From Streptomyces qinglanensis (GTDB lineage: Bacteria > Actinomycetota > Actinomycetes > Streptomycetales > Streptomycetaceae), in contig NZ_FOGO01000013.1 in NCBI RefSeq assembly GCF_900111245.1, forward strand, positions 1 to 64,000: DNA of 64,000 nt, written 5' to 3'. Each line of letters opens with the position of its first letter. Within the stretch, counting starts at the first letter, position 1. The position numbers and the translations under genes were made by a program. Positions 1 through 8,735 of this stretch are shown here, piece after piece. The notes below the pieces were generated by a model. The model saw nothing but the letters and a program-made list of their open reading frames with translations, was not told where the DNA came from and ran no database searches.

Positions 1-1977
1 GAGTTCACGGAGGTCGCCCACCGGGAGCGGATGCTCTCGCTGGACAACGCCTTCGACGACGAGGAACTGGGCGAGTGGGCCGACCGCGTGGCCCGCGAGC
101 TGGAAGGGGTGGACTACCACTTCCTGTGCGAGCTGAAGGTCGACGGCCTCGCGGTGAACCTCACCTACGAGCACGGCCGGCTGGTCCGCGCGGCGACCCG
201 CGGGGACGGCCGCACGGGCGAGGACATCACCCCCAATGTGCGGACGATCTCCGACATCCCCGAGCGGCTGACCGGCGAGGGGCTGCCGGAGCTGGTCGAG
301 GTGCGCGGCGAGGTGTTCTTCCCCATGGAGCGCTTCGAGGAGTTGAACGCCCGGCTGGTCGCGGCGGGTGAGAAGCCCTTCGCGAACCCGCGCAACGCGG
401 CGGCCGGCTCGCTGCGCCAGAAGGACCCGCGGGTGACGGCCACCCGCCCGCTGCACATGGTGGTGCACGGGATCGGCGCCCTGGAGGGCTTCGCCAAGGA
501 GGACTTCGCCCGCCTCTCGAACGTCTACCACCTGCTGCGCGAATGGGGCCTGCCGACCTCGGCACACGCCGAGGTGGTGGACGGGCTGGCAGGCGTACGC
601 CGCTTCATCGCCCACTACGGCGAGCACCGGCACTCGGTGGAGCACGAGATCGACGGCGTCGTCGTCAAGCTGGACGAGATCCGCCTGCAGGGCCGGCTGG
701 GGGCCACCTCGCGCGCGCCGCGCTGGGCCATCGCGTGGAAGTACGCGCCCGAGGAGGTCAACACCAAGCTGGTCGACATCCGCGTCGGTGTGGGCCGCAC
801 CGGCCGGGTCACGCCGTACGCGGTGGTGGAGCCGATCACGGTGGCCGGTTCCGAGGTGGAGTTCGCGACGCTGCACAACCAGGACGTGGTCAAGGCCAAG
901 GGTGTGCTCATCGGCGACACGGTCGTGCTGCGCAAGGCGGGCGACGTGATCCCCGAGATCCTGGGGCCGGTCGCCGACCTGCGCGACGGCACCGAGCGGG
1001 AGTTCGTGATGCCCGCCGAGTGCCCCGAGTGCGGATGGACTCTCCAGCCCATGAAGGAGGGCGATGTCGATCTGCGCTGCCCCAACGCCCGCTCGTGTCC
1101 GGCCCAGTTGCGTGAGCGGCTGTTCTACCTGGCGGGCCGCAAGGCGCTGGACATCGAGCACTTCGGCTACGTGGTCGCCAGCGCGCTGACCCAGCCGCTG
1201 GAGCCCGCGCAGCCGCCGCTGCGCGACGAGGGCGGACTCTTCGACCTGACGGTGGAGGACCTGCTGCCCATCGTGGCGTACGTCCTCGACCCGGACAGCG
1301 GGCTGCCCAAACGGGACCCCGCGACCGGCGAGGACAAGACGGTCACCCTGTTCGCCAACAAGCAGGGCGAGCCGCGCAAGAACACCCTGGCGATGCTGGA
1401 GAACATCCGGGCGGCCAAGGAGCGCCCGCTCGCCCGGATCATCACCGGGCTCTCCATCCGGCACGTCGGCCCGGTCGCCGCCGAGGCGCTGGCCCGCGAG
1501 TTCCGCTCGCTGGACCGGATCGCCGCGGCCGAGGAGGAGGAGCTGGCCGCCACCGAGGGGGTGGGCCCCACCATCGCCGCCTCCCTCAAGGCGTGGTTCG
1601 CCGAGGACTGGCACCGCGAGATCGTGCAGCGGTGGAGAGCCGCCGGAGTCCGGATGGAGGCGGAGGCCGCGGGGGACGAGGGTCCGCGTCCGCTGGCGGG
1701 GCTGACCACGGTCGTCACCGGCACCCTCGCCTCCTACACCCGGGACGGGGCCAAGGCCGCGCTGCAGGAGCAGGGGGCCAAGGTCACCGGATCGGTGTCG
1801 AAGAAGACCGACTTCGTCGTCGTGGGCGAGAACCCTGGCTCGAAATACGACAAGGCGGTGGCGGCGAAGGTGCCGATTCTGGACGACGACGGGCTCGCCG
1901 TGCTGTTGGCCGAGGGGCCGGAAGCGGCCCGTGCGGCGGCGCTGGCGACTGGGGAGGAGGAGGAAGCGGACGTCTGA
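1..1977 (+). CDS. ligA: NAD-dependent DNA ligase LigA (5' truncated)
   Basis: Seals nicks in duplex DNA using NAD+ in replication and repair. The frame is open from base 1, so the start and roughly the first 80 residues (most of domain Ia) lie upstream; the first in-window residues EFTEVAHRERMLSLDNAF match the conserved LigA segment just before the catalytic site. The adenylated lysine is in ELKVDG (codon 136-138). The OB fold follows, then a four-cysteine zinc site (CPEC near 1021, CPNARSCP near 1081), helix-hairpin-helix repeats (GLSIRHVGP, EGVGPTIA) and a C-terminal BRCT domain from about 1690. An acidic tail ends the protein. The next gene starts about 295 bp downstream on the same strand. 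Identification is very secure. Confidence 0.98.
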   Translation, partial: EFTEVAHRERMLSLDNAFDDEELGEWADRVARELEGVDYHFLCELKVDGLAVNLTYEHGRLVRAATRGDGRTGEDITPNVRTISDIPERLTGEGLPELVEVRGEVFFPMERFEELNARLVAAGEKPFANPRNAAAGSLRQKDPRVTATRPLHMVVHGIGALEGFAKEDFARLSNVYHLLREWGLPTSAHAEVVDGLAGVRRFIAHYGEHRHSVEHEIDGVVVKLDEIRLQGRLGATSRAPRWAIAWKYAPEEVNTKLVDIRVGVGRTGRVTPYAVVEPITVAGSEVEFATLHNQDVVKAKGVLIGDTVVLRKAGDVIPEILGPVADLRDGTEREFVMPAECPECGWTLQPMKEGDVDLRCPNARSCPAQLRERLFYLAGRKALDIEHFGYVVASALTQPLEPAQPPLRDEGGLFDLTVEDLLPIVAYVLDPDSGLPKRDPATGEDKTVTLFANKQGEPRKNTLAMLENIRAAKERPLARIITGLSIRHVGPVAAEALAREFRSLDRIAAAEEEELAATEGVGPTIAASLKAWFAEDWHREIVQRWRAAGVRMEAEAAGDEGPRPLAGLTTVVTGTLASYTRDGAKAALQEQGAKVTGSVSKKTDFVVVGENPGSKYDKAVAAKVPILDDDGLAVLLAEGPEAARAAALATGEEEEADV

Positions 1978-2212
1978 CGGCGGAGCGGGCCACCAGGGGT
2001 GAGTCCGGGACATTCCCCAACGCACCGCCCCTGCCGCGCCGTTCACGCACAGGCCACATCCGGCCACCTCCGCCTCGCCCCTCACGTGCGCGGAACTCCG
2101 GCGTCCGCCCCCGCCGTCCGCGGGACGCGCTCCGGTCGGGCACGCACCGCGTAGACGCATTCAGGGCAAGAGCGGCCGATCGCTGCCCCTCTTCCCAGGC
2201 AGCGGCCTACTG

Positions 2213-2241
2213 TTGACACAGACGCCTGTCGTGGCGAGGGG
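2213..2241 (+). promoter_or_regulatory. Candidate promoter for the GGDEF-EAL gene
   Basis: A perfect -35 hexamer TTGACA lies at 2213-2218. A 17-nt spacer leads to GAGGGG at 2236-2241, which is a poor -10. The start codon is at 2272, giving a short leader with GAGGGACCAGG as ribosome binding site. The 1978-2271 gap otherwise shows only GC-rich sequence. Confidence 0.35.
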
Positions 2242-2271
2242 CAGGCGTGGACGGCTGCGAGAGGGACCAGG

Positions 2272-4509
2272 ATGCTGGATTTCTCCGGGGGATCCAGGCC
2301 CCCGTTCTCCCGCCTGCCCTCGGACGGCACCCGGGGCAGGGCGGGGCGAGACGCCGGGGCGGGCAGCTCCGGGGGTGCGACGGAGAGCCGGGACCCGGCA
2401 GCCCGCGGCGGCGCGGGCAGCGGACCGGAGGCCGGTGCGGGCGGCGGGGAGGAAGCGCCGTGGCTCCAGCGGCTCGTGGCGCTCCGCCCTCCGCTGCTGC
2501 CCGCCCTGGCGGTGGCCGCCGCGGCGCTCGCGCTGGCCGCGGGCGCCGCCCGGGTGCTGTGGCGGGGCGGCATGCTCTTCCCGGACGGCACGCCCGGTTG
2601 GTCGTTCGCGGTCCTCACCGGCTGTGTGGTGGCGCATCTGGTCACCATGAGCCGGGACCGCTGGTGGAGCGGCACCGGTTCGGGCCCGGCGCTGACCCTC
2701 GCCGTCCTGCTGCTGTACGGCTGGGTCCCCGCGCTGCTGGTCAGCCTCGCGGTCGTGGTGCTGGTCGGTGGGGCGCGACGGCACCGCTGGCGGCAGGCGT
2801 TCGTGCACGGGGCCATCGACATCCTCGGCATCGCCGCCGCAGGGCTCGCCCTCGCCCTGTGCGGCGTGCACCCCTCGGTCGAGGACCCGTGGCAGCCCGA
2901 CGACTGGTCGCCGGCCGCCGGAGCTGTGATCCCGCTGGCGGCCGCCGGGTATCTGCTGACCACCCGGGGGCTGCAGTGGTTCTGCTTCGCCCCGCGCACC
3001 CGCGGACTGCCCTCGGCGCTGCGCACCGCAGTGGTGCGGCAGGGGCTGATCGCCGTCGCGCTGCTGGGCATCGCGCCGCTCATCGTCGTCGTCGCGGTGC
3101 ACAAGTCGCCGCTCCTGCCGCTGTTCGCCGTCCCGCTGATCGCACTCGACTCCACCTTGCGCATCGCGCGGGCCCGCGCCGAGGAGCAGTTGCGCGACCC
3201 GCTGACCGGCCTGCCGAACCGGCTGTGGCTGCTGGAGCGCGCCTGGGCCGCCCTGGACGAGGCCGAACGCACCGCCGAACGCGCCGCGCTGGTCCTCATC
3301 GACCTCGACCGCTTCCGCTCCGTCAACGACACCCTCGGCCATCTCGCGGGCGACCGGCTGCTGCTGCAGATCGCCGATCGGCTGCGTGCCGCCCTGCCGC
3401 GCGGTGCCGAGGCGGCCCGGCTGGGCGGGGACGAGTTCGCCGTCCTGCTGCCCGTCGCCGACTCCACCACCAGCGCCCAGCGGATCGCCCGGGGCCTGGT
3501 CTCCGCGCTCAGCTCCCCCCTCGATCTGGACGGGCTCACGCTGGTGCTGGAAGCCAGCGCCGGGGTCGCGGTCTTCCCCGAACACGCCACCGAGGCGGAG
3601 GGGTTGCTGCGCCGCGCAGACGTGGCGATGTACGAGGCCAAACGCGACCGCACCGCCGTGGAGGTCTACGAAGCCACCCGCGACGGCAACACCCCCGACC
3701 GGCTGGGCCTGCTGGCCGATCTGCGGCGCGCGCTGGACGCGGGCGAGGTCGAACTGCACTACCAGCCCAAGGTCGGGTTCGACGGCACCGTCTCCGGGCT
3801 GGAGGCGCTGGTGCGGTGGGTGCACCCCGAGCGGGGCCGGGTCCCTCCGGACGAGTTCATCGCCATCGCCGAGACCTCGGGCCTGATGCCGCGGCTGACC
3901 GAGTACGTGCTGGAGACCGCGCTCGCCCAGGTGGCGGTCTGGCGCCGGGACGGGCTGACGGTGCCGGTGGCGGTCAACGTCTCGCCGCGCGATGTGCACT
4001 CGCCCGGTTTCGCCGGGGCCGTCGCGGCGCGGCTGGCCCGGCACGGAGTGCCGCCCGGAGCGCTGCAGTTGGAGATCACCGAGCATGTGCTGCTGGAGGA
4101 CCCGCAGCAGGCGGCCGACACCTTGGCGGGGCTGACCGGGCACGGCGTGAAGATGTCGCTGGACGACTTCGGGACCGGCTACTCCTCGCTGGTGCATCTG
4201 CGGCGGCTGCCGGTGAGCGAGTTGAAGATCGACCGCTCGTTCGTGGCCCGGCTGGCGGTGGACACGGAGGACGCGGAGATCGTGCGGTGCACCGTCGATC
4301 TGGCGCACTCCCTGGGGCTGTTGGTGGTCGCCGAGGGCGTGGAGGACGACGAGACCTGGGAGCGGCTGCGGGATCTGGGCTGTGACGCGGTGCAGGGGTG
4401 GCTGGTGGCCGCGGCCATGCCGCCCGGCGAGACGACGGCCTGGCTGCGGGCCCGGGAGATCCCGGCGGACCGCTCCCTGCCCTCCCCACCGCCCGCGCGC
4501 ACTCCGTGA
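2272..4509 (+). CDS. rmdB: Membrane GGDEF-EAL protein, RmdB-like c-di-GMP enzyme
   Basis: 745-residue membrane protein predicted to turn over cyclic di-GMP. A Gly/Pro-rich N-terminus (about 1-70) is followed by several membrane segments (about 75-300), then a GGDEF domain with an intact LGGDEF signature (GGDEF 385-389) and an EAL domain. The EAL domain keeps EAL (511-513), the metal-binding DDFGTGY (631-637), the catalytic-type K in ELKID, and AEGVE. The allosteric RxxD I-site before GGDEF is absent (sequence PRGAEAARLGGDEF), so product inhibition of any cyclase activity is unlikely. ATG 2272 is chosen because GAGGGACCAGG precedes it. Position next to ligA matches the phosphodiesterase RmdB of S. 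coelicolor (SCO5495); the symbol rests on that synteny plus domain order. Whether cyclase activity is also present cannot be told from sequence. Confidence 0.88.
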   Translation: MLDFSGGSRPPFSRLPSDGTRGRAGRDAGAGSSGGATESRDPAARGGAGSGPEAGAGGGEEAPWLQRLVALRPPLLPALAVAAAALALAAGAARVLWRGGMLFPDGTPGWSFAVLTGCVVAHLVTMSRDRWWSGTGSGPALTLAVLLLYGWVPALLVSLAVVVLVGGARRHRWRQAFVHGAIDILGIAAAGLALALCGVHPSVEDPWQPDDWSPAAGAVIPLAAAGYLLTTRGLQWFCFAPRTRGLPSALRTAVVRQGLIAVALLGIAPLIVVVAVHKSPLLPLFAVPLIALDSTLRIARARAEEQLRDPLTGLPNRLWLLERAWAALDEAERTAERAALVLIDLDRFRSVNDTLGHLAGDRLLLQIADRLRAALPRGAEAARLGGDEFAVLLPVADSTTSAQRIARGLVSALSSPLDLDGLTLVLEASAGVAVFPEHATEAEGLLRRADVAMYEAKRDRTAVEVYEATRDGNTPDRLGLLADLRRALDAGEVELHYQPKVGFDGTVSGLEALVRWVHPERGRVPPDEFIAIAETSGLMPRLTEYVLETALAQVAVWRRDGLTVPVAVNVSPRDVHSPGFAGAVAARLARHGVPPGALQLEITEHVLLEDPQQAADTLAGLTGHGVKMSLDDFGTGYSSLVHLRRLPVSELKIDRSFVARLAVDTEDAEIVRCTVDLAHSLGLLVVAEGVEDDETWERLRDLGCDAVQGWLVAAAMPPGETTAWLRAREIPADRSLPSPPPARTP

Positions 4510-4630
4510 CGGGAGTCCGCGGGCATCCGGTGGCGCGGTGCCTGCGCGGACACCGCCACGGTGCGCGCAACCGCCGCCGGGCCCGGCCGACCCCGACGAC
4601 GGTCGGGGCGCCCTGCCGCCGCGGCCCGGG

Positions 4631-5719
4631 TCACCCCGCCGCGGCCTCCTCCACCAGCGCGTACAGCAGGTCGTAGGCGGTCGGCACCAGTCGGCAGCCG
4701 CGGTAGCGGCGGGTGGCCACGGCCGTCAGGCCGGTGCCGGACGCCGGGTGGAAGCCGCAGAACGCCTGCTGCCCGAAGGTCGCACCGGCGTGGAAGAGGA
4801 GCGGCCCGCCCGGCGCGGGGTGCTGGAACCAGGTCAGGGTGTGGGTCTCACCGCGTTCCCCGCCCCGGTGCAACTGGGGCTGCTGCACCGCGCGCAGCGG
4901 GCCGCTCAGCGGCGTGCCCGCGGGGTCGAGGTGGGCCTCCAGGAAGCCGAGCAGATCGTGCGGGGTGGCCCGGACGGCGCCCGCCGCACCGAACCCGCCC
5001 ATGTCGGCTGCGGGAACGGGAGTGCGGCCGTCCCTCCGGTGCCCGACCGCGTCCGCGCCCGCGGGGCCAGGGCCCAGCGTGGTGCCGGTCAGTCCGAGCG
5101 GCCGCAGCACCCGGGTGCCCAGCAGTGCGGGGAAGCTGCCGCCGCCCGCGTGGGAGAGGGCGGGGCCCAGCAGCGCGATCCCGAAGTTGGAGTAGATCCA
5201 CCGGCGGCCCGCCGGATGCCGCGGCCGGGTGGCGGCGAAGCTGCGCAGCAGCCGCTCGGTGCCGAAGCGGGCGTAGCCGTTGCTGTGCGGCCGCAGCAGC
5301 GCGCCCGGAACGAGCGCGTGCGGGACGCGGGGCAGCCCGGAGGTGTGCGTGGCCAGGTGGCGCAGCGTGATGCGGTGGGCTGTGCTGTGGGCGGGCCGGA
5401 CGGCGGGCGGCAGGTGGGCGGTGAGCGGATCGTCCTGGTGCAGCACGCCCTCGCCGGCCAGCGTCGCCAGCAGCAGTACGGTGTAGGTCTTGGAGAGCGA
5501 GCCCAGTTCGTAGCGCAGTGCCTCACGCGGAGTGGCCGGCGGCTGCGCCCGGCCGCCGGTCACCACGGTGCGCCGGCCGTGCCGGGTGACGCCGAGGACC
5601 ACGTCCGGGGCGTCCACGCGGGCTGCCTCGCGCGCGAGGCGGTCGGTGAGCGCGGCCTCGGAGCCGCAGATGTTCACCCGCGGCTCGGCCGGCGCGGTCC
5701 GGGAGCCGGCCGGGCTCAC
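4631..5719 (-). CDS. Serine hydrolase, beta-lactamase class C fold
   Basis: 362-residue protein of the beta-lactamase/D-alanyl-D-alanine carboxypeptidase/esterase family. The nucleophile motif SLSK (S74, K77), the second motif YSN (176-178) and a C-terminal HAG in place of KTG are all present, so it should be catalytically competent. No signal peptide or membrane anchor is visible, suggesting a cytoplasmic esterase, amidase or peptidase rather than a wall enzyme. GTG 5719 is chosen because it overlaps the stop of the upstream gene as GTGA; longer in-frame starts lie inside that gene. It is the last gene of a coupled minus-strand operon with two DUF6895-like proteins, an unknown protein and a 61-aa peptide, so it may act on a product of that operon. 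Substrate unknown. Confidence 0.85.
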   Translation of the reverse strand: MSPAGSRTAPAEPRVNICGSEAALTDRLAREAARVDAPDVVLGVTRHGRRTVVTGGRAQPPATPREALRYELGSLSKTYTVLLLATLAGEGVLHQDDPLTAHLPPAVRPAHSTAHRITLRHLATHTSGLPRVPHALVPGALLRPHSNGYARFGTERLLRSFAATRPRHPAGRRWIYSNFGIALLGPALSHAGGGSFPALLGTRVLRPLGLTGTTLGPGPAGADAVGHRRDGRTPVPAADMGGFGAAGAVRATPHDLLGFLEAHLDPAGTPLSGPLRAVQQPQLHRGGERGETHTLTWFQHPAPGGPLLFHAGATFGQQAFCGFHPASGTGLTAVATRRYRGCRLVPTAYDLLYALVEEAAAG

Positions 5720-6651
5720 GCGCCGCCGCCCGACAGGGCGCGGGAGGTGGCCATCGCGGAGGCGAACGCGGAGACCAGCGTGGGATGGTGGACCAGGTCG
5801 AAGACGTCGGACGGGTCGCCCTCCGGCATCGGTCCGCACACCGGCATCGCACCCGTGGGCGACTGCGCCGCCGCGTACCGCTCCCAGAGCGCCCCGTCCA
5901 GCGCGGCGCGTGGCAGGCAGGCGTCGACGATGAAGAGTTCGCCCAGCAGGTCCCAGTGCTCCAGCTCGGCCCAGTCCGCCGCCCAGGCCGGCAGATACAG
6001 CTCCAGATAGCGGGCCAGCTCCTCGGGGATGCCCTCGGGCTGTTCACCCCAGTTGGTCAGGTGGAAGACGGTGTGGGTGATGTCGTAGGCGATGTGCAAC
6101 TGCACCGCCCACGGCTCCGGCTGCCGGCCCAGCACGGTGGTCGCGAGCGTCTCGGCGAAGTCGCCGCTCGGCTCCAGACCCATCCGGCGCTCCGCGTTGA
6201 GGACACCGAGCCGCCGGTTGGGGACCATCTCCAGCGCCTGCCAGGCGCGGGTGGCGCGCGGGGCGCGCAGCGCGGCCTCCAGCCCGGGGTGCCGGTGGCC
6301 CAGCTCGTGGAAGACGGCGTAGATCTCCAGCGGCACCGGGGAGAAGGGCTCGTCCTGCTGGAGCTTGGCCAGGACATTGCCGCCGTCCAGCAGCTCCCGC
6401 CAGGCGAAGTCCAGCAGCGAGGTGGCCCGCTCCCGCTGGCGGCCGCCCGCCACACCCTCCCGGGAGAGCATCCGCATGTTGATGGCCAGCTCGCCGATCG
6501 GCTTGAGGCGCTCCATCAGCGCGTCACCGCGCGCCCGGTCCGCCTCCGTGAGCCGGAAGTGGTCGCGGTTGGCGTCGAGCCAGGCCAGCGCGCGGTCGCC
6601 GACGCCGTGCAACAGGGCGGGAGGGGCGGGTGCGGGAGCGGTCGTGGTCAT
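5716..6651 (-). CDS. DUF6895-like protein, HELGH-containing paralog
   Basis: 311-residue soluble protein, alpha-helical in appearance, which I place in the DUF6895 family from memory. It is a clear paralog of the gene just upstream: both share VLNAExRxG, DFxxxLAxTxLGRxPEPW, THxVFHLTxWG (here 192-202) and a WLPAW/WDLxGELxxVxACLP block. This copy alone has HELGH at 115-119, an exact HExxH string; the paralog has FARAGL at the same place, so a metalloprotease role is uncertain. The two histidines in THTVFHLTNWG are conserved in both copies and are better catalytic or metal-binding candidates. ATG 6651 overlaps the upstream stop as ATGA, and its stop overlaps the hydrolase start as GTGA. Function unknown. 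Confidence 0.85.
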   Translation of the reverse strand: MTTTAPAPAPPALLHGVGDRALAWLDANRDHFRLTEADRARGDALMERLKPIGELAINMRMLSREGVAGGRQRERATSLLDFAWRELLDGGNVLAKLQQDEPFSPVPLEIYAVFHELGHRHPGLEAALRAPRATRAWQALEMVPNRRLGVLNAERRMGLEPSGDFAETLATTVLGRQPEPWAVQLHIAYDITHTVFHLTNWGEQPEGIPEELARYLELYLPAWAADWAELEHWDLLGELFIVDACLPRAALDGALWERYAAAQSPTGAMPVCGPMPEGDPSDVFDLVHHPTLVSAFASAMATSRALSGGGA

Positions 6652-7601
6652 CCGGGGGCCTCGCTGTCCAGGGTCGCGGTCCGGGCCAGGGTGCCGGCGA
6701 ACGCCAGCACGAGGGTGGAGTGGTAGCAGGCGGTGAAGCACTCGGCGGCGCCGGTGCCGGGCGGCGGCGGGTCGTCCCGCTCGGGCAGCGCGCCGTCGGC
6801 GGTGCGTGCCGCGGCCAGCCGCTGCCAGGCCGCCGCGTCGAACACGGCGCCCGGCAGGCAGGCGGCGACGGCGAGGAGTTCTCCGGCCAGGTCCCACAGC
6901 CGCTCCTCCAGCCAACTGCCCAGCCATGCCGGGAGCCACAGTCGCAGGTACTCGGCCGCGGCGGGGGAGAGCCGGGAGGGGGCGCGGCCCCAGTCGGTGA
7001 GGTGGAAGACGTCGTGGGTGAGGCCGTAGGCCGTCCGGCACTCCAGGAACCAGGGCTCGGGCCGCCGCCCGAGCCAGGTGTGCGCCAGTGCGGCGCCGAA
7101 GTCCGTGTGGTGCGGCAGCCCGATCCGGGCCTCGGCGTTGAGCACGGCCAGGGTGCGGGTGTGGTCCTCGCGGGCCAGTTGCCAGCCGCGCAGCCCGGTC
7201 GTGGTCCGAACCAGCTCCTCCACGGCGGCGTCGCGCAGCCCGGCCCGGGCGAAGCTGCCGTACAGCTCCACCGGGTAGGTCGCCTGCGGCTCGCCCCGTA
7301 CGAGCTCCGCGAACAGCTCGCCCTGCCGGGCCTCCTGCCAGGCGTGCGCGAGCAGCCGCCGCGCCCGGGCGCGGAGCTCCGGCCGCGGATGGAGTTCCGC
7401 GATCAGGGCCGAGAGCTCGGCGAGTTCACCGAGCGGTTTGAGGGTCAGATTGGGATCGGCGGTGGTGGCCACGTCCGGCGGCAGCCGGAAGTGCGCGCGG
7501 TGCCGCTCCACCCAGTCCAGGCCCTCGGCGACGAGGGTGTCGAGGAGGTCCGCGCCGGGGTGGGCGCGCGGTCCCGCGGGTGCCGCGCGGGCGGTGGTCA
7601 C
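6648..7601 (-). CDS. DUF6895-like protein, second paralog
   Basis: 317-residue protein paralogous to its downstream neighbour. It shares LKPLGELAEL near residue 55, VLNAEARIG (153-161), DFGAALAHTWLGRRPEPW, THDVFHLTDWG (195-205) and a Trp-rich LWLPAWLGSW segment. It lacks the HELGH string of the other copy. No signal peptide or membrane span is evident. GTG 7601 is chosen because it overlaps the preceding gene's TGA as GTGA; the longer open frame upstream would lie inside that gene. Two diverged tandem copies suggest either a heterodimer or enzymes acting in sequence. Family function is not known to me; the operon context (peptide plus hydrolase) hints at peptide maturation, which is inference only. 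Confidence 0.85.
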   Translation of the reverse strand: MTTARAAPAGPRAHPGADLLDTLVAEGLDWVERHRAHFRLPPDVATTADPNLTLKPLGELAELSALIAELHPRPELRARARRLLAHAWQEARQGELFAELVRGEPQATYPVELYGSFARAGLRDAAVEELVRTTTGLRGWQLAREDHTRTLAVLNAEARIGLPHHTDFGAALAHTWLGRRPEPWFLECRTAYGLTHDVFHLTDWGRAPSRLSPAAAEYLRLWLPAWLGSWLEERLWDLAGELLAVAACLPGAVFDAAAWQRLAAARTADGALPERDDPPPPGTGAAECFTACYHSTLVLAFAGTLARTATLDSEAPG

Positions 7602-8302
7602 CGGCCCCGTCCGAAGAAGGTCCGCGCGGCGGTGAGGTGCACGGCGGCCCGCGGGTCGCCGCTCATCTGCTGCACGAAGCGCAGCCCGCTGTCCAGCCCG
7701 AGCGAGGGCGGAGTCTGCGGCAGTCTGGCCAGCCATCTGCCGAGCCCGGCGGCCTGCTGCCAGTCGCGGCGGCGCACCGCGCGCACGAATCCGCGCGCCA
7801 GGTCCTCGGTCCGGCCCGACAGCCGGTCGGTGAGGGCGCCGGCGAGTCCGGGCAGCGCGAGCGAGGCGAGCTGGGAGACCCGGTGCGAGAGCCGGGGCCA
7901 GGGTTCGGTGTCCAGCCAGTCGTCCGCCGGGTCGGGCGCGGGCGGCAACTGTGCGGCGTGGGCGGGCAGCAGCGCGCGGGTGGCCTCGACCAGTCCGCGG
8001 TAGCTCCAGGTGGAGACGGCCGCGGGGTCGTCGCCGGGCGGGAAGGCGGTGAGCGCCTGCCGCACCATGGCCGCGTCCGCGCTCCCGGCGCCGTCGGCTC
8101 CGCGGCCGCCGTCCAGCGCGTACGGGGCGAGGGCGTCGGCCCCCAGCACCCGGACCGCGGCGGGGGAGAGCGCGTCTTCCTGGGGCAGGGTCCTGGTGAG
8201 CGCATACGGATCGCCCTCGCCGCGGAGGGCGAGGGCGATCCCGGATGCGGCATCAGCGATGACCGCGTTCAACGCGGCTGCTCCCTGTGCCTGTTCCGTC
8301 AA
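7598..8302 (-). CDS. Hypothetical 234-aa protein of the DUF6895 operon
   Basis: I do not recognise this family. The protein is soluble, Ala/Leu/Arg-rich and probably all helical, with no signal peptide, cysteine pairs or recognisable nucleotide-binding motif. Visible landmarks are an acidic Pro-rich stretch near DDWLDTEPWP (about 145-155) and a basic helix around RAVRRRDWQQAAGLGRWLARLP. It begins 9 bp after the stop of the 61-aa peptide gene and overlaps the next gene by 4 bp, so it belongs to one transcription unit. It could be a peptide-binding partner, a scaffold or a diverged member of its neighbours' family; the sequence does not decide. Confidence 0.75.
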   Translation of the reverse strand: MTEQAQGAAALNAVIADAASGIALALRGEGDPYALTRTLPQEDALSPAAVRVLGADALAPYALDGGRGADGAGSADAAMVRQALTAFPPGDDPAAVSTWSYRGLVEATRALLPAHAAQLPPAPDPADDWLDTEPWPRLSHRVSQLASLALPGLAGALTDRLSGRTEDLARGFVRAVRRRDWQQAAGLGRWLARLPQTPPSLGLDSGLRFVQQMSGDPRAAVHLTAARTFFGRGR

Positions 8303-8311
8303 GGCGACCCC

Positions 8312-8497
8312 CTACTTGGTCTCCGTCTTGGGACGGGGGGTCGGGGGAGAGATCAGCAGCAGCGCGGCGAGGAGCAGCCCACCACCGCACTCCCGGGTGT
8401 CACGGAAGACGCCGTCCGGCTCCGGGGCGCTCATCAGACCTTCCACCTCGGCGGCGAGGGCTGCGGTCTCGGGCTGGGCGGTGCGATCCATAGGCAT
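8312..8497 (-). CDS. 61-aa peptide leading the DUF6895 operon
   Basis: Small open frame with an excellent ribosome binding site (AAAAGGAGTGATCTT before the ATG), better than those of most genes around it. The N-terminal half is acidic and soluble (about 1-36, with LMSAPEPDGVFRDTRE). Then come a single Cys37, a GGG turn (38-40), a hydrophobic run LLLAALLLIS (41-50) and a Pro/Lys/Thr-rich tail. This resembles either a leader-plus-core ribosomal peptide precursor or a very short membrane-anchored protein. It is the first gene of a tightly coupled operon with a possible modifying or processing set downstream, including a serine hydrolase and two DUF6895 paralogs. No known precursor family is recognised. 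Confidence 0.7.
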   Translation of the reverse strand: MPMDRTAQPETAALAAEVEGLMSAPEPDGVFRDTRECGGGLLLAALLLISPPTPRPKTETK

Positions 8498-8735
8498 AAG
8501 ATCACTCCTTTTTCGTTGGGGACGGCTTCCATGGTGACCCGGGTCTCAAAGGTACGCAATTCGGGTAAACGGTACATCTTTCCGGCTCGCTGACCAGCGA
8601 CGACGCGCGCCGGGGCGCCCGAGCGGCCGTACCTCCACCGCTGGAGGCCCCGAGTGGGAAAGCCGTTCCCCGGCAGTCCGGAGCGCCCCATAGGATTGGG
8701 GCGGACAATCCGACACTCACCCAGAGGACCGCTGC

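Noticed and set aside
2082..4308. Long minus-strand frames opposite the rmdB-like gene
   Set aside because: Gln/Gly/Arg-rich shadows of a well-supported plus-strand gene.
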